Positions 1-8,180 are shown, numbered from the stretch's first letter. The stretch: DNA of 14,081 nucleotides from an uncultured Clostridia bacterium (GCA_910585485.1 CAJUEZ010000048.1:1-14081); one strand, 5' to 3'. Translations and numbers: made by a program. The notes: generated by a model not told the origin, from the sequence alone.

Positions 1-624
1 AGTCTTGTATCCTCGGACAATCTTGAACCGTCCATGGTAAAAGAATTTTTAACAGATATGTCAGAAGAGGTTGACAGACTGACGAGAATTGTGGAAAGGC
101 TGCTTGTTCTGACAAGACTTGATGTCGGAGGAGGCGCGCTTAAAATTTCTGAAACAGATATAAAAATGCTGATAAATCATGTGGTGAAAAAGCTTATGCC
201 TATTGCAGATTCCAAGGATATAGTTATTTATACCAATTATCACGATATGGAATTCGAGCCTATGTTGCTTGACTATGATAAAATATATGAGGCGATTTAT
301 AATATTTCGGATAATGCCATAAAGTACTCGCCGGAAGGCGGCTTTGTACACATTGATGTAACGTCTGACAACAATTATCTGACTATAAAAATAGAAGATA
401 ACGGTCCGGGAATACCTGAGGGCGAGCGAGACAGAATATTTGAGCGTTTTTACAGACTCGACGATTCTCGAGCACGTGATACGGGCGGTACGGGTCTTGG
501 ACTTGCCATAACAAAGGAAGCGGTGCTTATGCACGGTGGAACAATAGATGTTACAAAAGCCTCAGAGATAGGAAGTATCTTTACTGTAAGGCTGCCTTAT
601 AACGTAAATAGGGGGGGGATATAA
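1..624 (+). CDS. Sensor histidine kinase, C-terminal part (5' end outside the window)
   Basis: The frame is open from base 1, so the N-terminal sensor and membrane part and the phosphoacceptor histidine lie upstream of the window. The visible part begins in the second helix of the dimerisation domain (EEVDRLTRIVERLLVLTRLD). A full HATPase_c domain follows: N box NISDNAIKYSP (near base 313), G1 box DNGPGIP, F box ERFYRLDDSR, and G2 box GGTGLGLAI. This arrangement is typical of PhoR/BaeS-type membrane kinases that phosphorylate an OmpR-family regulator; that regulator is probably encoded upstream, which I cannot see. The TAA stop shares its last base with the ATG of the GerMN gene, so the two are translationally coupled. 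The last codons run through eight consecutive G (611-618). The kinase assignment is secure; the stimulus is unknown. Confidence 0.93.
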   Translation, partial: SLVSSDNLEPSMVKEFLTDMSEEVDRLTRIVERLLVLTRLDVGGGALKISETDIKMLINHVVKKLMPIADSKDIVIYTNYHDMEFEPMLLDYDKIYEAIYNISDNAIKYSPEGGFVHIDVTSDNNYLTIKIEDNGPGIPEGERDRIFERFYRLDDSRARDTGGTGLGLAITKEAVLMHGGTIDVTKASEIGSIFTVRLPYNVNRGGI

Positions 625-1553
625 TGAAAAATAAGAAGGTGGTTATACCTGTCCTTGCGGTGGCAGCAGTTGTTGCGGTAGTGATTATAGTAGCTATTAT
701 AGGAAGCGACTATAACAGCGAAAAGTATACCGGTGATTTGTATTTCTTTAACGAGTCTCAAACCGCGATAGTGTCTGAAAGCAGAGAAATAAAATATCGT
801 GACAGACAGGATTTAATTGAAACAGTCATAAAAAAACTTATAGGCGGACCTGAAAACAGAAAGCACGTAAAAATTATAGAAAAGAAAACAAAACTTTTGT
901 CGATAGGCGAGGTGGAAACCGAGCACATAGTAGTAAATTTTTCCCGTGAGTTTATCACCGGAAACAATACAAAAGATTTGCTGGCAGTTTACGCGGTAGT
1001 AAAATCGCTGTGCGCCATTGACGGAATCCACAGTGTCAAGGTTATTATTGAGGGAAAGGACATATTGTCCGCCGACGGGTCAATAATAGGTTATCTTACA
1101 GACGGGGATATAAATCTGCCGACGGACGCGTATAATAGTGAAACTCGTGAAGTTATTTTGTATTTCCCAAATAAAGCGAGAAACAAGCTTGTGAGGGAAA
1201 GGCGAAGTATAAAGATTACCGACCAGCAGCCGTTGGCGCAGTATATTATAAACGAACTTATAAAGGGACCTTCAAATAAGGAACTGTCAAAAGCGTTGAG
1301 TAAAGACACAGTGCTTATAAGTGTGGAAACCTCCGATAATATATGTTTTGTGAACTTTAAATCCAGTTTCCTTGATAAAAATACCGGCAGCGCGGAACAG
1401 GAGAAAATGGCAGTTTACTCTATTGTTGATTCTTTGACAGAACTTGACGCTATAGACAGTGTGCAATTTTTGATTGATGGAAAACGCGTGAATGACTTCG
1501 GTAGTATAAATATAAGGAGCATGTTTGGCAGAGACGCGAGTGTGATAGAATAA
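624..1553 (+). CDS. Membrane-anchored protein with two GerMN domains
   Basis: The 309-residue protein has one hydrophobic N-terminal segment (about residues 6-27). There is no cysteine after it, so it is a signal anchor rather than a lipoprotein. Two tandem GerMN (sporulation/germination-type) modules follow, about residues 36-152 and 172-292. Each has the same pattern: a strand ending in LYF(F/P)N, a helix leading to LI-GP (KKLIGGP; NELIKGP), a VNF-F strand (VVNFSREF; FVNFKSSF), a helix with AVY-IV-SL, and a final strand ending in a glycine-rich turn. GerMN domains occur in spore-germination proteins (GerM) and in LpqB, the partner of the MtrB kinase in actinobacteria. The start overlaps the kinase stop, with the G-rich tract as ribosome-binding site. 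It probably acts outside the membrane, perhaps modulating the kinase; that role is inferred. No enzymatic residues are recognised. Confidence 0.88.
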   Translation: MKNKKVVIPVLAVAAVVAVVIIVAIIGSDYNSEKYTGDLYFFNESQTAIVSESREIKYRDRQDLIETVIKKLIGGPENRKHVKIIEKKTKLLSIGEVETEHIVVNFSREFITGNNTKDLLAVYAVVKSLCAIDGIHSVKVIIEGKDILSADGSIIGYLTDGDINLPTDAYNSETREVILYFPNKARNKLVRERRSIKITDQQPLAQYIINELIKGPSNKELSKALSKDTVLISVETSDNICFVNFKSSFLDKNTGSAEQEKMAVYSIVDSLTELDAIDSVQFLIDGKRVNDFGSINIRSMFGRDASVIE

Positions 1554-1556
1554 GAC

Positions 1557-1592
1557 AAAAAAACTGACACATCTTAATGTGTCAGTTTTTTT
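1557..1592. terminator. Bidirectional rho-independent terminator
   Basis: A perfect hairpin has a 9-bp core (1564-1572 with 1577-1585) and a 4-base loop. It is flanked by seven A on the left and seven T on the right, so it offers a U tract in both directions. It lies between the convergent GerMN gene and hybrid kinase gene and can end both transcripts. Confidence 0.93.
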
Positions 1593-1615
1593 GTTCATAA
1601 GTTTTTGTTTAATCA

Positions 1616-4207
1616 TCAGCGCAGATATTTTTTCAGGATTCTTGTGATTTCCGCTATGTCGATAGGTTTAGAAACGTGCGCGTTCATTCCGCAGTCAAGA
1701 CATTTCTTAACATCTTCAGAGAAAGCGTCAGCTGTCATTGCTATAATAGGAATATCAGAATCATTACGCTTAACGGAGCGTATAGCTTCTGTAGCCTCAT
1801 AACCTGTCATAACAGGCATTCTGATGTCCATAAGAATCGCGTCATAATACCCCTCGGGAGAATTGGTGAATTTATCCACGCATATTTGACCGTTCTCGGC
1901 TCTTTCCATTTCAAGTCCAAGCTGAGAGGATAAAAGTTCTTCCGCAATTTCCCAGTTGAGTTCGTTATCTTCCGCGACAAGTATTTTTGCGCCTTCCAAT
2001 CCTGTTTTATGATTGTTGATATTATTCTTTTCTTCGTCAGATATGTCTGTATATTGCTTTAATCCAAGATACAGTGTTGACCGGAATAACGGCTTTGGAA
2101 TAAATCCGCTTATACCCGCCTCGCGCGCCTCGGCTTCGATTTCGCCCCAGTCATATGCGGATATGAGCAGTATAGGAATATTATCTCCCATTTGAGTGCG
2201 CAATTTACGCGCTGTCTCTATTCCGTCGATGCCGGGAAGTTTCCAGTCAAGCAGAATAATGTGATAATCATTGCCTTTTTGATGACGTTCTTGTACAAGT
2301 TCTATCGCTGTTTCACCATCAAGAGTCCAATCCGCTGTTACACCGATTGCCTTAAGCGAAGCCGCTGTGCTTATACATAGCTGTTCGTCATCATCTACAA
2401 CAAGCATATTCCAGTCCGGCAGAATCATATCCTCTTCTGTTTGAAGGGCTTGTTCTAAATCAAGCATAACATGGAACTCCGTACCTTTTCCAACTTCGCT
2501 GTTTACTGTTATGGTGCCATCCATAGCGTCAACAATATACTTAGTTATTGTCATTCCGAGACCGGTGCCTTCTGTTTTATGGACTCTCTTGTTATCTTCA
2601 CGAGCAAAGGAATCAAAAATTTTCTTCTTAAATTCAGGAGACATTCCGATTCCTGTGTCTTTGATGTAGAGGTGCATTCGCACATAATCCTCGCCTTTAG
2701 GAGAATCCTCCTCGTACATTGAAAGAGTTATAGCGCCCTCATCCGGAGTAAACTTGATAGCGTTTGAAAGCAGATTCAATAATACCTGATTTAAACGGAC
2801 GCTGTCACAGTAAACATTTTCATTTTCTATATCGTGTATAAACACGTCAAATTTCTGATTTTTTGATTTGATTTGAGGCTGAACAATATTTACAATATTA
2901 TCAACAATTTCTCGCAGGGAGATTTGCTCCATAGAAAGCGTCATTTTACCGCTCTCTATTTTAGACATATCCAAAATATCATTTATAAGTCCCAAAAGAT
3001 GCTTGCTTGAAAGAGCAATTTTCTTGAGGCTGCTTTGAACTTGATGCTTGTTATCTATGTTGGCGGTTGCTATTGCAGTCATGCCGACAATGGCGTTCAT
3101 CGGTGTTCGTATATCGTGACTCATATTAGACAAAAATTCACTCTTCGCCTTGCTTGCGCTAAGCGCTTCCTCGCGCATCAGTTCAAGATTATGAATCTGC
3201 TTTTGCGTTAGTCTGAAATACATTGAGAATATGATAGCAAGCACGAGCAATATAGTGCTCAATGATATAAACAGCAGCAGAAATATACGGTTTGCAAGTG
3301 TGCTTACCGTTTCATCAAGCGATCCGTACGGCATGACAGTTACAAGATACCATTCCGAATAGGGAAGATGCGTACAGTAAAGATGTCTGCGCTCGTTCTC
3401 TACCACCATAATTGCGGAATAATCTTCGTCGGATTCCATCTTTTGCTTAAATTCCTCGACATATTGCTCGGCAGTCTTGCCGTCAAGAACGGAAAAAGTA
3501 GATATAATTCTGGTGAAATAGTTATTTTCGTCTGAATCAATATTTCTTATAACATAGCTTCCGTCGCGTCTTATTATGTGTGAATATGTAAGGGAATCGT
3601 TAGCTTCAAGTGACAGGATTTGATTTATATAATCCGCGGGAATAGAAGCTACCAACGCTACGGAGGTTTCGCCGTTTGTCATACGATATTTTGCGGGAAT
3701 GCCCAATAGCACAACTTTTTGGTCGCTTTCATCATGTGCCACAGCAACTTTTTTTTCACCGTTATTAAGCGAGGTGAAAAACGGCGACGGGTCAATAACT
3801 TCAACAGGCGCACCATATATAGTTTCAAATTCGCCGTTGGGAGTACACAGCATGATGGAGTCAAAATCACGTATCGCGCCCTCCTGCGCAAGCTTGTTTA
3901 TAATATCAGGAGTGTTTGCCTCGTTGTCGGAAGGAGGCGTGTTGCGTACAATTGTTTCAACCTGCGCTATACGCAGATTGATTGTGGTCGCAAAATGGTC
4001 CGATAGTCTGTTGCTCATTCCATGCATATAAAGGTCTCCGACCTCGTTAATAGCCTTTTCGCTTTTTTGGTTAATTGTCAGCGCGAATAAAGATAGCGCG
4101 CTTACCGATACGACAATCATTATAATAAGGCTTACTATCAAAAATCTCGTGGTTCTTTTCGACATTCGAGATTGTTCCTCGTCGCTTAACTTCTTATCCT
4201 GTTTCAA
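1616..4207 (-). CDS. Membrane hybrid sensor histidine kinase with two receiver domains
   Basis: The 863-residue protein has a short cytoplasmic N-terminus, TM1 (about 21-44), an extracytoplasmic sensor (about 45-300, probably a double CACHE domain, with DGSYVIRN and SEWYLVTVMP strands), and TM2 (about 306-330). The HisKA domain carries H364 in SHDIRTPMNAIVG. The HATPase has N box N482 (NLLSNAIKFTPDEG), DTGIGM and GTGLGM. Two receivers follow: REC1 (about 600-720; acidic D605-D607, phosphoacceptor D654, K705) and REC2 (about 740-863; E746/D747, D794, T825, K847). All key residues are present, so kinase and both receivers should be active. The start is TTG at 4207, preceded by an AAGAGGTG ribosome-binding site at 4213-4220; there is no competing ATG until residue 15. 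There is no fused HPt domain; the separate HPt gene 32 bases upstream supplies it. It is the last gene of the phosphorelay operon. The ligand is unknown. Confidence 0.95.
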   Translation of the reverse strand: MKQDKKLSDEEQSRMSKRTTRFLIVSLIIMIVVSVSALSLFALTINQKSEKAINEVGDLYMHGMSNRLSDHFATTINLRIAQVETIVRNTPPSDNEANTPDIINKLAQEGAIRDFDSIMLCTPNGEFETIYGAPVEVIDPSPFFTSLNNGEKKVAVAHDESDQKVVLLGIPAKYRMTNGETSVALVASIPADYINQILSLEANDSLTYSHIIRRDGSYVIRNIDSDENNYFTRIISTFSVLDGKTAEQYVEEFKQKMESDEDYSAIMVVENERRHLYCTHLPYSEWYLVTVMPYGSLDETVSTLANRIFLLLFISLSTILLVLAIIFSMYFRLTQKQIHNLELMREEALSASKAKSEFLSNMSHDIRTPMNAIVGMTAIATANIDNKHQVQSSLKKIALSSKHLLGLINDILDMSKIESGKMTLSMEQISLREIVDNIVNIVQPQIKSKNQKFDVFIHDIENENVYCDSVRLNQVLLNLLSNAIKFTPDEGAITLSMYEEDSPKGEDYVRMHLYIKDTGIGMSPEFKKKIFDSFAREDNKRVHKTEGTGLGMTITKYIVDAMDGTITVNSEVGKGTEFHVMLDLEQALQTEEDMILPDWNMLVVDDDEQLCISTAASLKAIGVTADWTLDGETAIELVQERHQKGNDYHIILLDWKLPGIDGIETARKLRTQMGDNIPILLISAYDWGEIEAEAREAGISGFIPKPLFRSTLYLGLKQYTDISDEEKNNINNHKTGLEGAKILVAEDNELNWEIAEELLSSQLGLEMERAENGQICVDKFTNSPEGYYDAILMDIRMPVMTGYEATEAIRSVKRNDSDIPIIAMTADAFSEDVKKCLDCGMNAHVSKPIDIAEITRILKKYLR

Positions 4208-4239
4208 AAAAACACCTCTTTCAAGTTAAATAGTCATGC

Positions 4240-4593
4240 TTAAATTGCAGATTGAAATTCTTTTATGGCGGAAATAGTGCGCTCATAGTCTTCTGTCACC
4301 TTAGTGATAAGATCTTGGCTTGAAGGCGCGCCGACGCGCAATTCTTCCGTTAAAGGATTTACCGAATTGAAAAGCGCTGTAAAACTGAGGTTCTGGCAAA
4401 TTCCCTTAATTGTGTGAGCCGCCCGAAAAGCCTCATCATAATCTCCGCTGTCCAATGATTTAATAAGTGTGTCATAGCTTGTGTCGTCTAAAAATTTTAT
4501 TGCAAATTTGGCTACTATATTATCTGTCATCAGACGCGCGGAGGCATCCTCATAATCTCCGCCTATTTTGGCATAACATTCTTTTAAAGTCAT
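4240..4593 (-). CDS. Stand-alone HPt phosphotransfer protein
   Basis: This is a 117-residue, all-helical soluble protein of usual HPt size. The phosphoacceptor is H60 in AAHTIKGICQNL, matching the HPt signature A-HxxKG, followed by helix FTALFNSVNPLTEELR. It should carry phosphate between receiver domains, most simply from a receiver of the hybrid kinase to the HD-GYP response regulator. A longer reading from a TTG at 4608 is possible. The ATG at 4593 is preferred because AAAGGA stands at the right distance before it and would otherwise lie inside the coding region. It sits 41 bases after the HD-GYP gene and 32 bases before the kinase gene, all in one direction and probably in one transcript. 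The family call is secure; the phosphate route is inferred from gene order. Confidence 0.92.
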   Translation of the reverse strand: MTLKECYAKIGGDYEDASARLMTDNIVAKFAIKFLDDTSYDTLIKSLDSGDYDEAFRAAHTIKGICQNLSFTALFNSVNPLTEELRVGAPSSQDLITKVTEDYERTISAIKEFQSAI

Positions 4594-4634
4594 AAAAAAT
4601 CCTTTCAAAATTCATTGTTTTTGCTGTATAAATT

Positions 4635-6155
4635 CTACATCTCTACTGATTTTCCTATAACTCCCACATATTTCGGAGTTTCGTCCATGGACCATATTGA
4701 ACGGCATATAATATGCGTCTTTTTTGTACCATCCTTCGCGCTTAAAGTACAATCATACTGCAAGACGGGATTTTCCGGAGTTGTTTCATGGATAAGTCTT
4801 GATAATTCTTTCAAATCATCAGAGGTGATAAGCGAAAGAACGTTTTCGTCCTCCGATGGATTCAATGTAAATGTTTCCAATCCAAGCTTTTGTGCTCCGT
4901 ACTCATTAAGTGTAAGAGTAGAGGGGAGAACGGTGTATTCAAACAGTACTTCCGTTGAAACAGAGTAGAAGAAATCATTTTTAATGCGTTCTGTTTCAAG
5001 CATGTGAAGAGTCTGCTGTGATGATGAAAGTTCATCGTAGCGAAGTATTTCATCGGCGATATTTTTTATTTCCTTCTCGCTGTGATGAAGCACGGAGTTG
5101 GAATTAAGTTCGTTTTGAATACTTGCCGCTGAGTCTTTTAAACATTGCATAAGAAGCGGATTAAATGTTCCGCATTCACCGTTCAAAATCATATTCATCG
5201 CAACATCGTGAGAATATGCTTTTTTATAAACACGCTCACTGGTCAGAGCGTCATAAACATCTGCCAAGGCGACTATTTGCGCTGAAATAGGAATTTCGTC
5301 ACCTTTCAGACCGTCAGGATAGCCTCGTCCGTCATATCTCTCATGATGCCAGCGGCAAATATCGTGCGCGACTTTTACCAAAGGCTCATCTTTATAAAAC
5401 GGCATTTCATCAATCATAGCCGCGCCGACAGATGAATGCGTTTTCATTATAGCAAACTCCTCATCAGTAAGACGTCCCGGTTTGTTCAGTATTTCATCGG
5501 GAATGGATATTTTTCCTATATCATGGAGCGCGGACGCGTTTGTGATTAAAGAAATATCGGCTGAGGAGAGTTTGTATTTATCGGTAATCTGCATAAGACG
5601 CTTCAAAAGAATCTCAGTAAAAGCCTGAACATGCAGAACGTGCATACCGCTCTCACCATTACGGAATTCAACGATATGGCTGAGTATTGTAATCATAAGA
5701 TTACTTGTCTTTTCTTTTTCATACATCTGATCGGCAACCATATCTGTAAGCCTTTTTTGCTTCGCGTAAAGAAGAAGCGTGTTGACAACTCTTCTGCGCA
5801 CTATAGAAGCGTCGAAAGGTCTGCTGATAAAGTCAGTAATGCCAAGTTCATATGAGCGGTCTATTGAAGAGGGAGAACTTTCGGCTGAAATCATGATTAT
5901 AGGAATATCCTTAATCCAGCGTTTGCTGTTCATGATTTTAAGAACCTCATATCCGTCCATTACAGGCATGACAATATCAAGCAGTATAAGTGATATTTCA
6001 ATACTGTATTTTTGTAGTATTTCTATTGCCTGCGCGCCGTTTTCGGCTTCAAGTATTTCGTATTCAGATCCAAGCATTTCAGACAAAATCGCGCGGTTCA
6101 TTTCTGAATCATCTACAATGAGAATCTTTTGCTTATCGGGATTTTTGTTGTTCAT
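4635..6155 (-). CDS. Response regulator: REC - HD-GYP - PAS-like domain (predicted c-di-GMP phosphodiesterase)
   Basis: The 506-residue cytoplasmic protein has three parts. Residues 10-130 are a receiver with D15/D16 and phosphoacceptor D60 (LILLDIVMPVMDG); the usual conserved lysine is an arginine (R112, in ISRPF). Residues about 150-345 are an HD-GYP domain with E163, H172/H175, H211-D212 (HDIGK), H240, HH at 270-271, the signature DGRGYPDG (275-282), and D299 in ALADVYDAL. This family hydrolyses cyclic di-GMP, and its metal-binding residues are in place. Residues about 390-506 look like a PAS fold (LSAKDGTKKTHIICRS then KYVGVIGKSV). I chose ATG 6155, with AAAGGA upstream. An in-frame upstream start at 6242 would overlap the -10 box and has no ribosome-binding site. 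It is the first gene of the phosphorelay operon. Confidence 0.93.
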   Translation of the reverse strand: MNNKNPDKQKILIVDDSEMNRAILSEMLGSEYEILEAENGAQAIEILQKYSIEISLILLDIVMPVMDGYEVLKIMNSKRWIKDIPIIMISAESSPSSIDRSYELGITDFISRPFDASIVRRRVVNTLLLYAKQKRLTDMVADQMYEKEKTSNLMITILSHIVEFRNGESGMHVLHVQAFTEILLKRLMQITDKYKLSSADISLITNASALHDIGKISIPDEILNKPGRLTDEEFAIMKTHSSVGAAMIDEMPFYKDEPLVKVAHDICRWHHERYDGRGYPDGLKGDEIPISAQIVALADVYDALTSERVYKKAYSHDVAMNMILNGECGTFNPLLMQCLKDSAASIQNELNSNSVLHHSEKEIKNIADEILRYDELSSSQQTLHMLETERIKNDFFYSVSTEVLFEYTVLPSTLTLNEYGAQKLGLETFTLNPSEDENVLSLITSDDLKELSRLIHETTPENPVLQYDCTLSAKDGTKKTHIICRSIWSMDETPKYVGVIGKSVEM

Positions 6156-6244
6156 ATTACAGCTATCCTTTCGATTAGTAGAAAATGTTTCAATATACTT
6201 TTCAAGCGGGTTGTACGCTTTTATCAGGGTAAAAATATACAAAT

Positions 6245-6273
6245 ATTATATAATATATTCTTTTTTATGTCAA
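6245..6273 (-). promoter_or_regulatory. Consensus sigma-A promoter of the phosphorelay operon
   Basis: On the minus strand, TTGACA (6273-6268) and TATAAT (6250-6245) are separated by exactly 17 bases; both hexamers match consensus perfectly. Transcription should start near 6238, giving a leader of about 83 bases before the ATG at 6155. The leader holds only a small 5-bp hairpin (AAGCG/CGCTT) and no riboswitch I recognise. So strong a match suggests high basal expression unless a regulator acts. Confidence 0.85.
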
Positions 6274-6320
6274 TATATTTAAGGGTGAAATAACGCGCAA
6301 TCGCAGAGAATTTTCGGTAT

Positions 6321-6360
6321 AAAAACTGCCCGATACATTTTATTTTGTATCGGGCAGTTT
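6321..6360 (-). terminator. Rho-independent terminator of the membrane glycosyltransferase gene
   Basis: A 15-bp perfect stem (6323-6337 with 6346-6360), including the arm CTGCCCGATAC, and an 8-base loop are followed on the minus strand by a T run. It begins at the base next to the TAG stop of the upstream gene and separates that gene from the phosphorelay operon. Confidence 0.92.
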
Positions 6361-7962
6361 CTATTTGTGTTTATATAGCAAATCGTATTTGTACGAGGAT
6401 TCCTGTTCATAGTTTTTATTCAGAAGATTTAAAAATTGCGTGCTTTCAATTATATCAATATTGTGTATTATAATCCATTTTGGAGGATCGTCAATAATCA
6501 TCTGATTTATCTGTCTTCCAAATTCAGGGTAATGAGATGCCCAGGATTCCTGAAGTGTAAACAGTTTGTAGCATGGCATAATATCAGCGTAGAGAAACCA
6601 TGCCGAGGAAAGATCGTAACCAAACACGCTGTCTCTGTCCTCCTGAGGTATTTTGCTTGAAAGAAAGCGCGCGCTGTGATAAATATCTGAATGAGTATCT
6701 CCGTATATTTCGGGATGATATTGCTTATACAATTTTGTGGTGTAAATCTCAATGTTAGAGGGGAGAGTTATAAAATAGCTGTAAAGCGGCAGCAGCATTG
6801 ACGCGGATAATATAATAGAAAGTATTGTGATTCTGTTTCCCGCGACAAAGAAGAATACTGCCGTATACAGCGTTATAAGGGGTATAAGTGTTGTGTAATA
6901 ATGTGTGTAATTAAATCCCATCATTATTGGTATAAGAGCGAATACCGAAACTGTTGTTATAAGCGAGGCAACTCTGGAACCGAGACGCTTTGCAAATATT
7001 GTTGAAACCAATATAAGCACAAGAATTGGGAGCGCCCACTGTACAAGAAGGGATATTGCGGAGCCTGTCTTTTCGGCAGAACCTTCCGCTGCGTATTTAA
7101 AGTTAAACACAAAAGTGGCAAAAAGCATATCACCAACTGTGCCCTTTATAATGAAATACAAGAGAACAGGTACGGCTACTATTGCCATACCGAGCAGCAA
7201 AAATAATATATTTTTTATCATATGACGTGCTCGATCGTTTATAAGATCCGTAACAAGAGCCACAAGAATAATGCCGCCAATCATAATTCCGTTATTTATG
7301 CGTATAAAGGCGCATGCGGAAAAGCATATTCCATATATGACCATGTATATTTCAGGGTGAGGGTCGTCAGGGTGTTTAGTCATAAATTTGACGGAAAGAT
7401 ATATGGCTATTGCGCAGAACAGCATGCAATATTCCTCGCTGAGATTGCCATCGCTTATTGTCGAGGTGAAAGCGAGTATTGTTATGAATACGCATATTAC
7501 AGAACGTATAGTTTTTGTGAATATTCGCGCCGTTTTATACATAAATATTGACGTCAAAGAGAGCATAACGCATTGTATGATAAAAATACCGGTTTTTGAG
7601 CCTGTCATATAAAATCCGAGCGCGTTTATGAAAAACAGAATAGGTCCTTTGTGGTCAAAATAATCTGTATACACATTTTTACCCATAGACATGGCTTTGC
7701 CGATTATCATAAAAATACTGGAATCCCCGTCACAGTAATCCGAATAAAGCGGACTTGTTGATGCGGACATCAGAAGTAAAAACGCTGTGCAAAATACGGA
7801 TAGAAAGATGTATATGACAGTTCTTTTTATAAGATATTTTCTGTAGGCAGGGTCTAAAAGCCGTGTAAAATCAGGCTTGCGAAAAAAACTCCGCTTTGTA
7901 TCTGACATGTAGTCTTCTATTTTTTTCATACTAACCTGATACGTAATCGGTCTTTTTGCCAT
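6361..7962 (-). CDS. Multi-pass membrane glycosyltransferase-like protein (GT-C fold type)
   Basis: The 533-residue protein has a basic cytoplasmic N-terminus (about 48 residues) and then roughly ten hydrophobic segments up to about residue 400. The tail of about 130 soluble residues includes WIIIHNIDII. The first loop after TM1 carries acidic residues in DYCDGDSSIF (76-84) and the motif DYFDHKGPILF (100-110). Such motifs are typical of polytopic transferases that take sugars from polyprenyl-phosphate donors (ArnT/PMT-like, GT39 and relatives), where an aspartate in the first outer loop is catalytic. Donor and acceptor cannot be told from sequence. ATG 7962 has AGGTGGTG before it. It forms a single-gene unit with its own terminator and a possible promoter at 7992-8020. 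Confidence is high for a membrane protein and moderate for transferase activity. Confidence 0.75.
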   Translation of the reverse strand: MAKRPITYQVSMKKIEDYMSDTKRSFFRKPDFTRLLDPAYRKYLIKRTVIYIFLSVFCTAFLLLMSASTSPLYSDYCDGDSSIFMIIGKAMSMGKNVYTDYFDHKGPILFFINALGFYMTGSKTGIFIIQCVMLSLTSIFMYKTARIFTKTIRSVICVFITILAFTSTISDGNLSEEYCMLFCAIAIYLSVKFMTKHPDDPHPEIYMVIYGICFSACAFIRINNGIMIGGIILVALVTDLINDRARHMIKNILFLLLGMAIVAVPVLLYFIIKGTVGDMLFATFVFNFKYAAEGSAEKTGSAISLLVQWALPILVLILVSTIFAKRLGSRVASLITTVSVFALIPIMMGFNYTHYYTTLIPLITLYTAVFFFVAGNRITILSIILSASMLLPLYSYFITLPSNIEIYTTKLYKQYHPEIYGDTHSDIYHSARFLSSKIPQEDRDSVFGYDLSSAWFLYADIMPCYKLFTLQESWASHYPEFGRQINQMIIDDPPKWIIIHNIDIIESTQFLNLLNKNYEQESSYKYDLLYKHK

Positions 7963-7991
7963 GTTATCACCACCTGTAAAAATCTGATTTT

Positions 7992-8020
7992 ATCATAACA
8001 TATTATATTCCAATATTCAA
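7992..8020 (-). promoter_or_regulatory. Possible promoter of the membrane glycosyltransferase gene
   Basis: On the minus strand, TTGAAT (8020-8015) and TATGAT (7997-7992) are 17 bases apart. A perfect TATAAT lies close by at 8007-8002 but lacks a good -35 at normal spacing, so the exact start is uncertain. The remaining 110 bases up to the tRNA terminator hold nothing recognisable. Confidence 0.45.
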
Positions 8021-8130
8021 TTTACATAATGTTACAGTTTCCTAAAAATAGGATAACAAAAACGCTAAGCTAATGCGGTGGAAGTAATGATTAAAATGTA
8101 ATTGTGTGCAAATTAGGGTCAAAAGAAAAT

Positions 8131-8174
8131 AAAAAAAATACTAAGAATCGCATAAATAAGCTATTCTTAGTATT
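8131..8174 (-). terminator. Rho-independent terminator of the tRNA gene
   Basis: A 12-bp stem (8137-8148 with 8163-8174) contains ACTAAGAAT and its complement. On the minus strand it is followed by eight T (8138-8131). It lies 7 bases downstream of the tRNA 3' end. Confidence 0.9.
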
Positions 8175-8180
8175 ATATTT

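Noticed and set aside
61..534. Open frame of 157 codons opposite the first kinase
   Set aside because: It mirrors the HATPase domain, and its tyrosine- and arginine-rich composition is typical of an antisense shadow.
6156..6238. c-di-GMP riboswitch in the leader of the HD-GYP operon
   Set aside because: The leader shows only a 5-bp hairpin and lacks the conserved GEMM helices and tetraloop-receptor elements.
6156..6242. N-terminal extension of the HD-GYP regulator by 29 residues
   Set aside because: The upstream start lies in the promoter/transcription-start zone, has no ribosome-binding site, and the extra residues are not part of a receiver fold.
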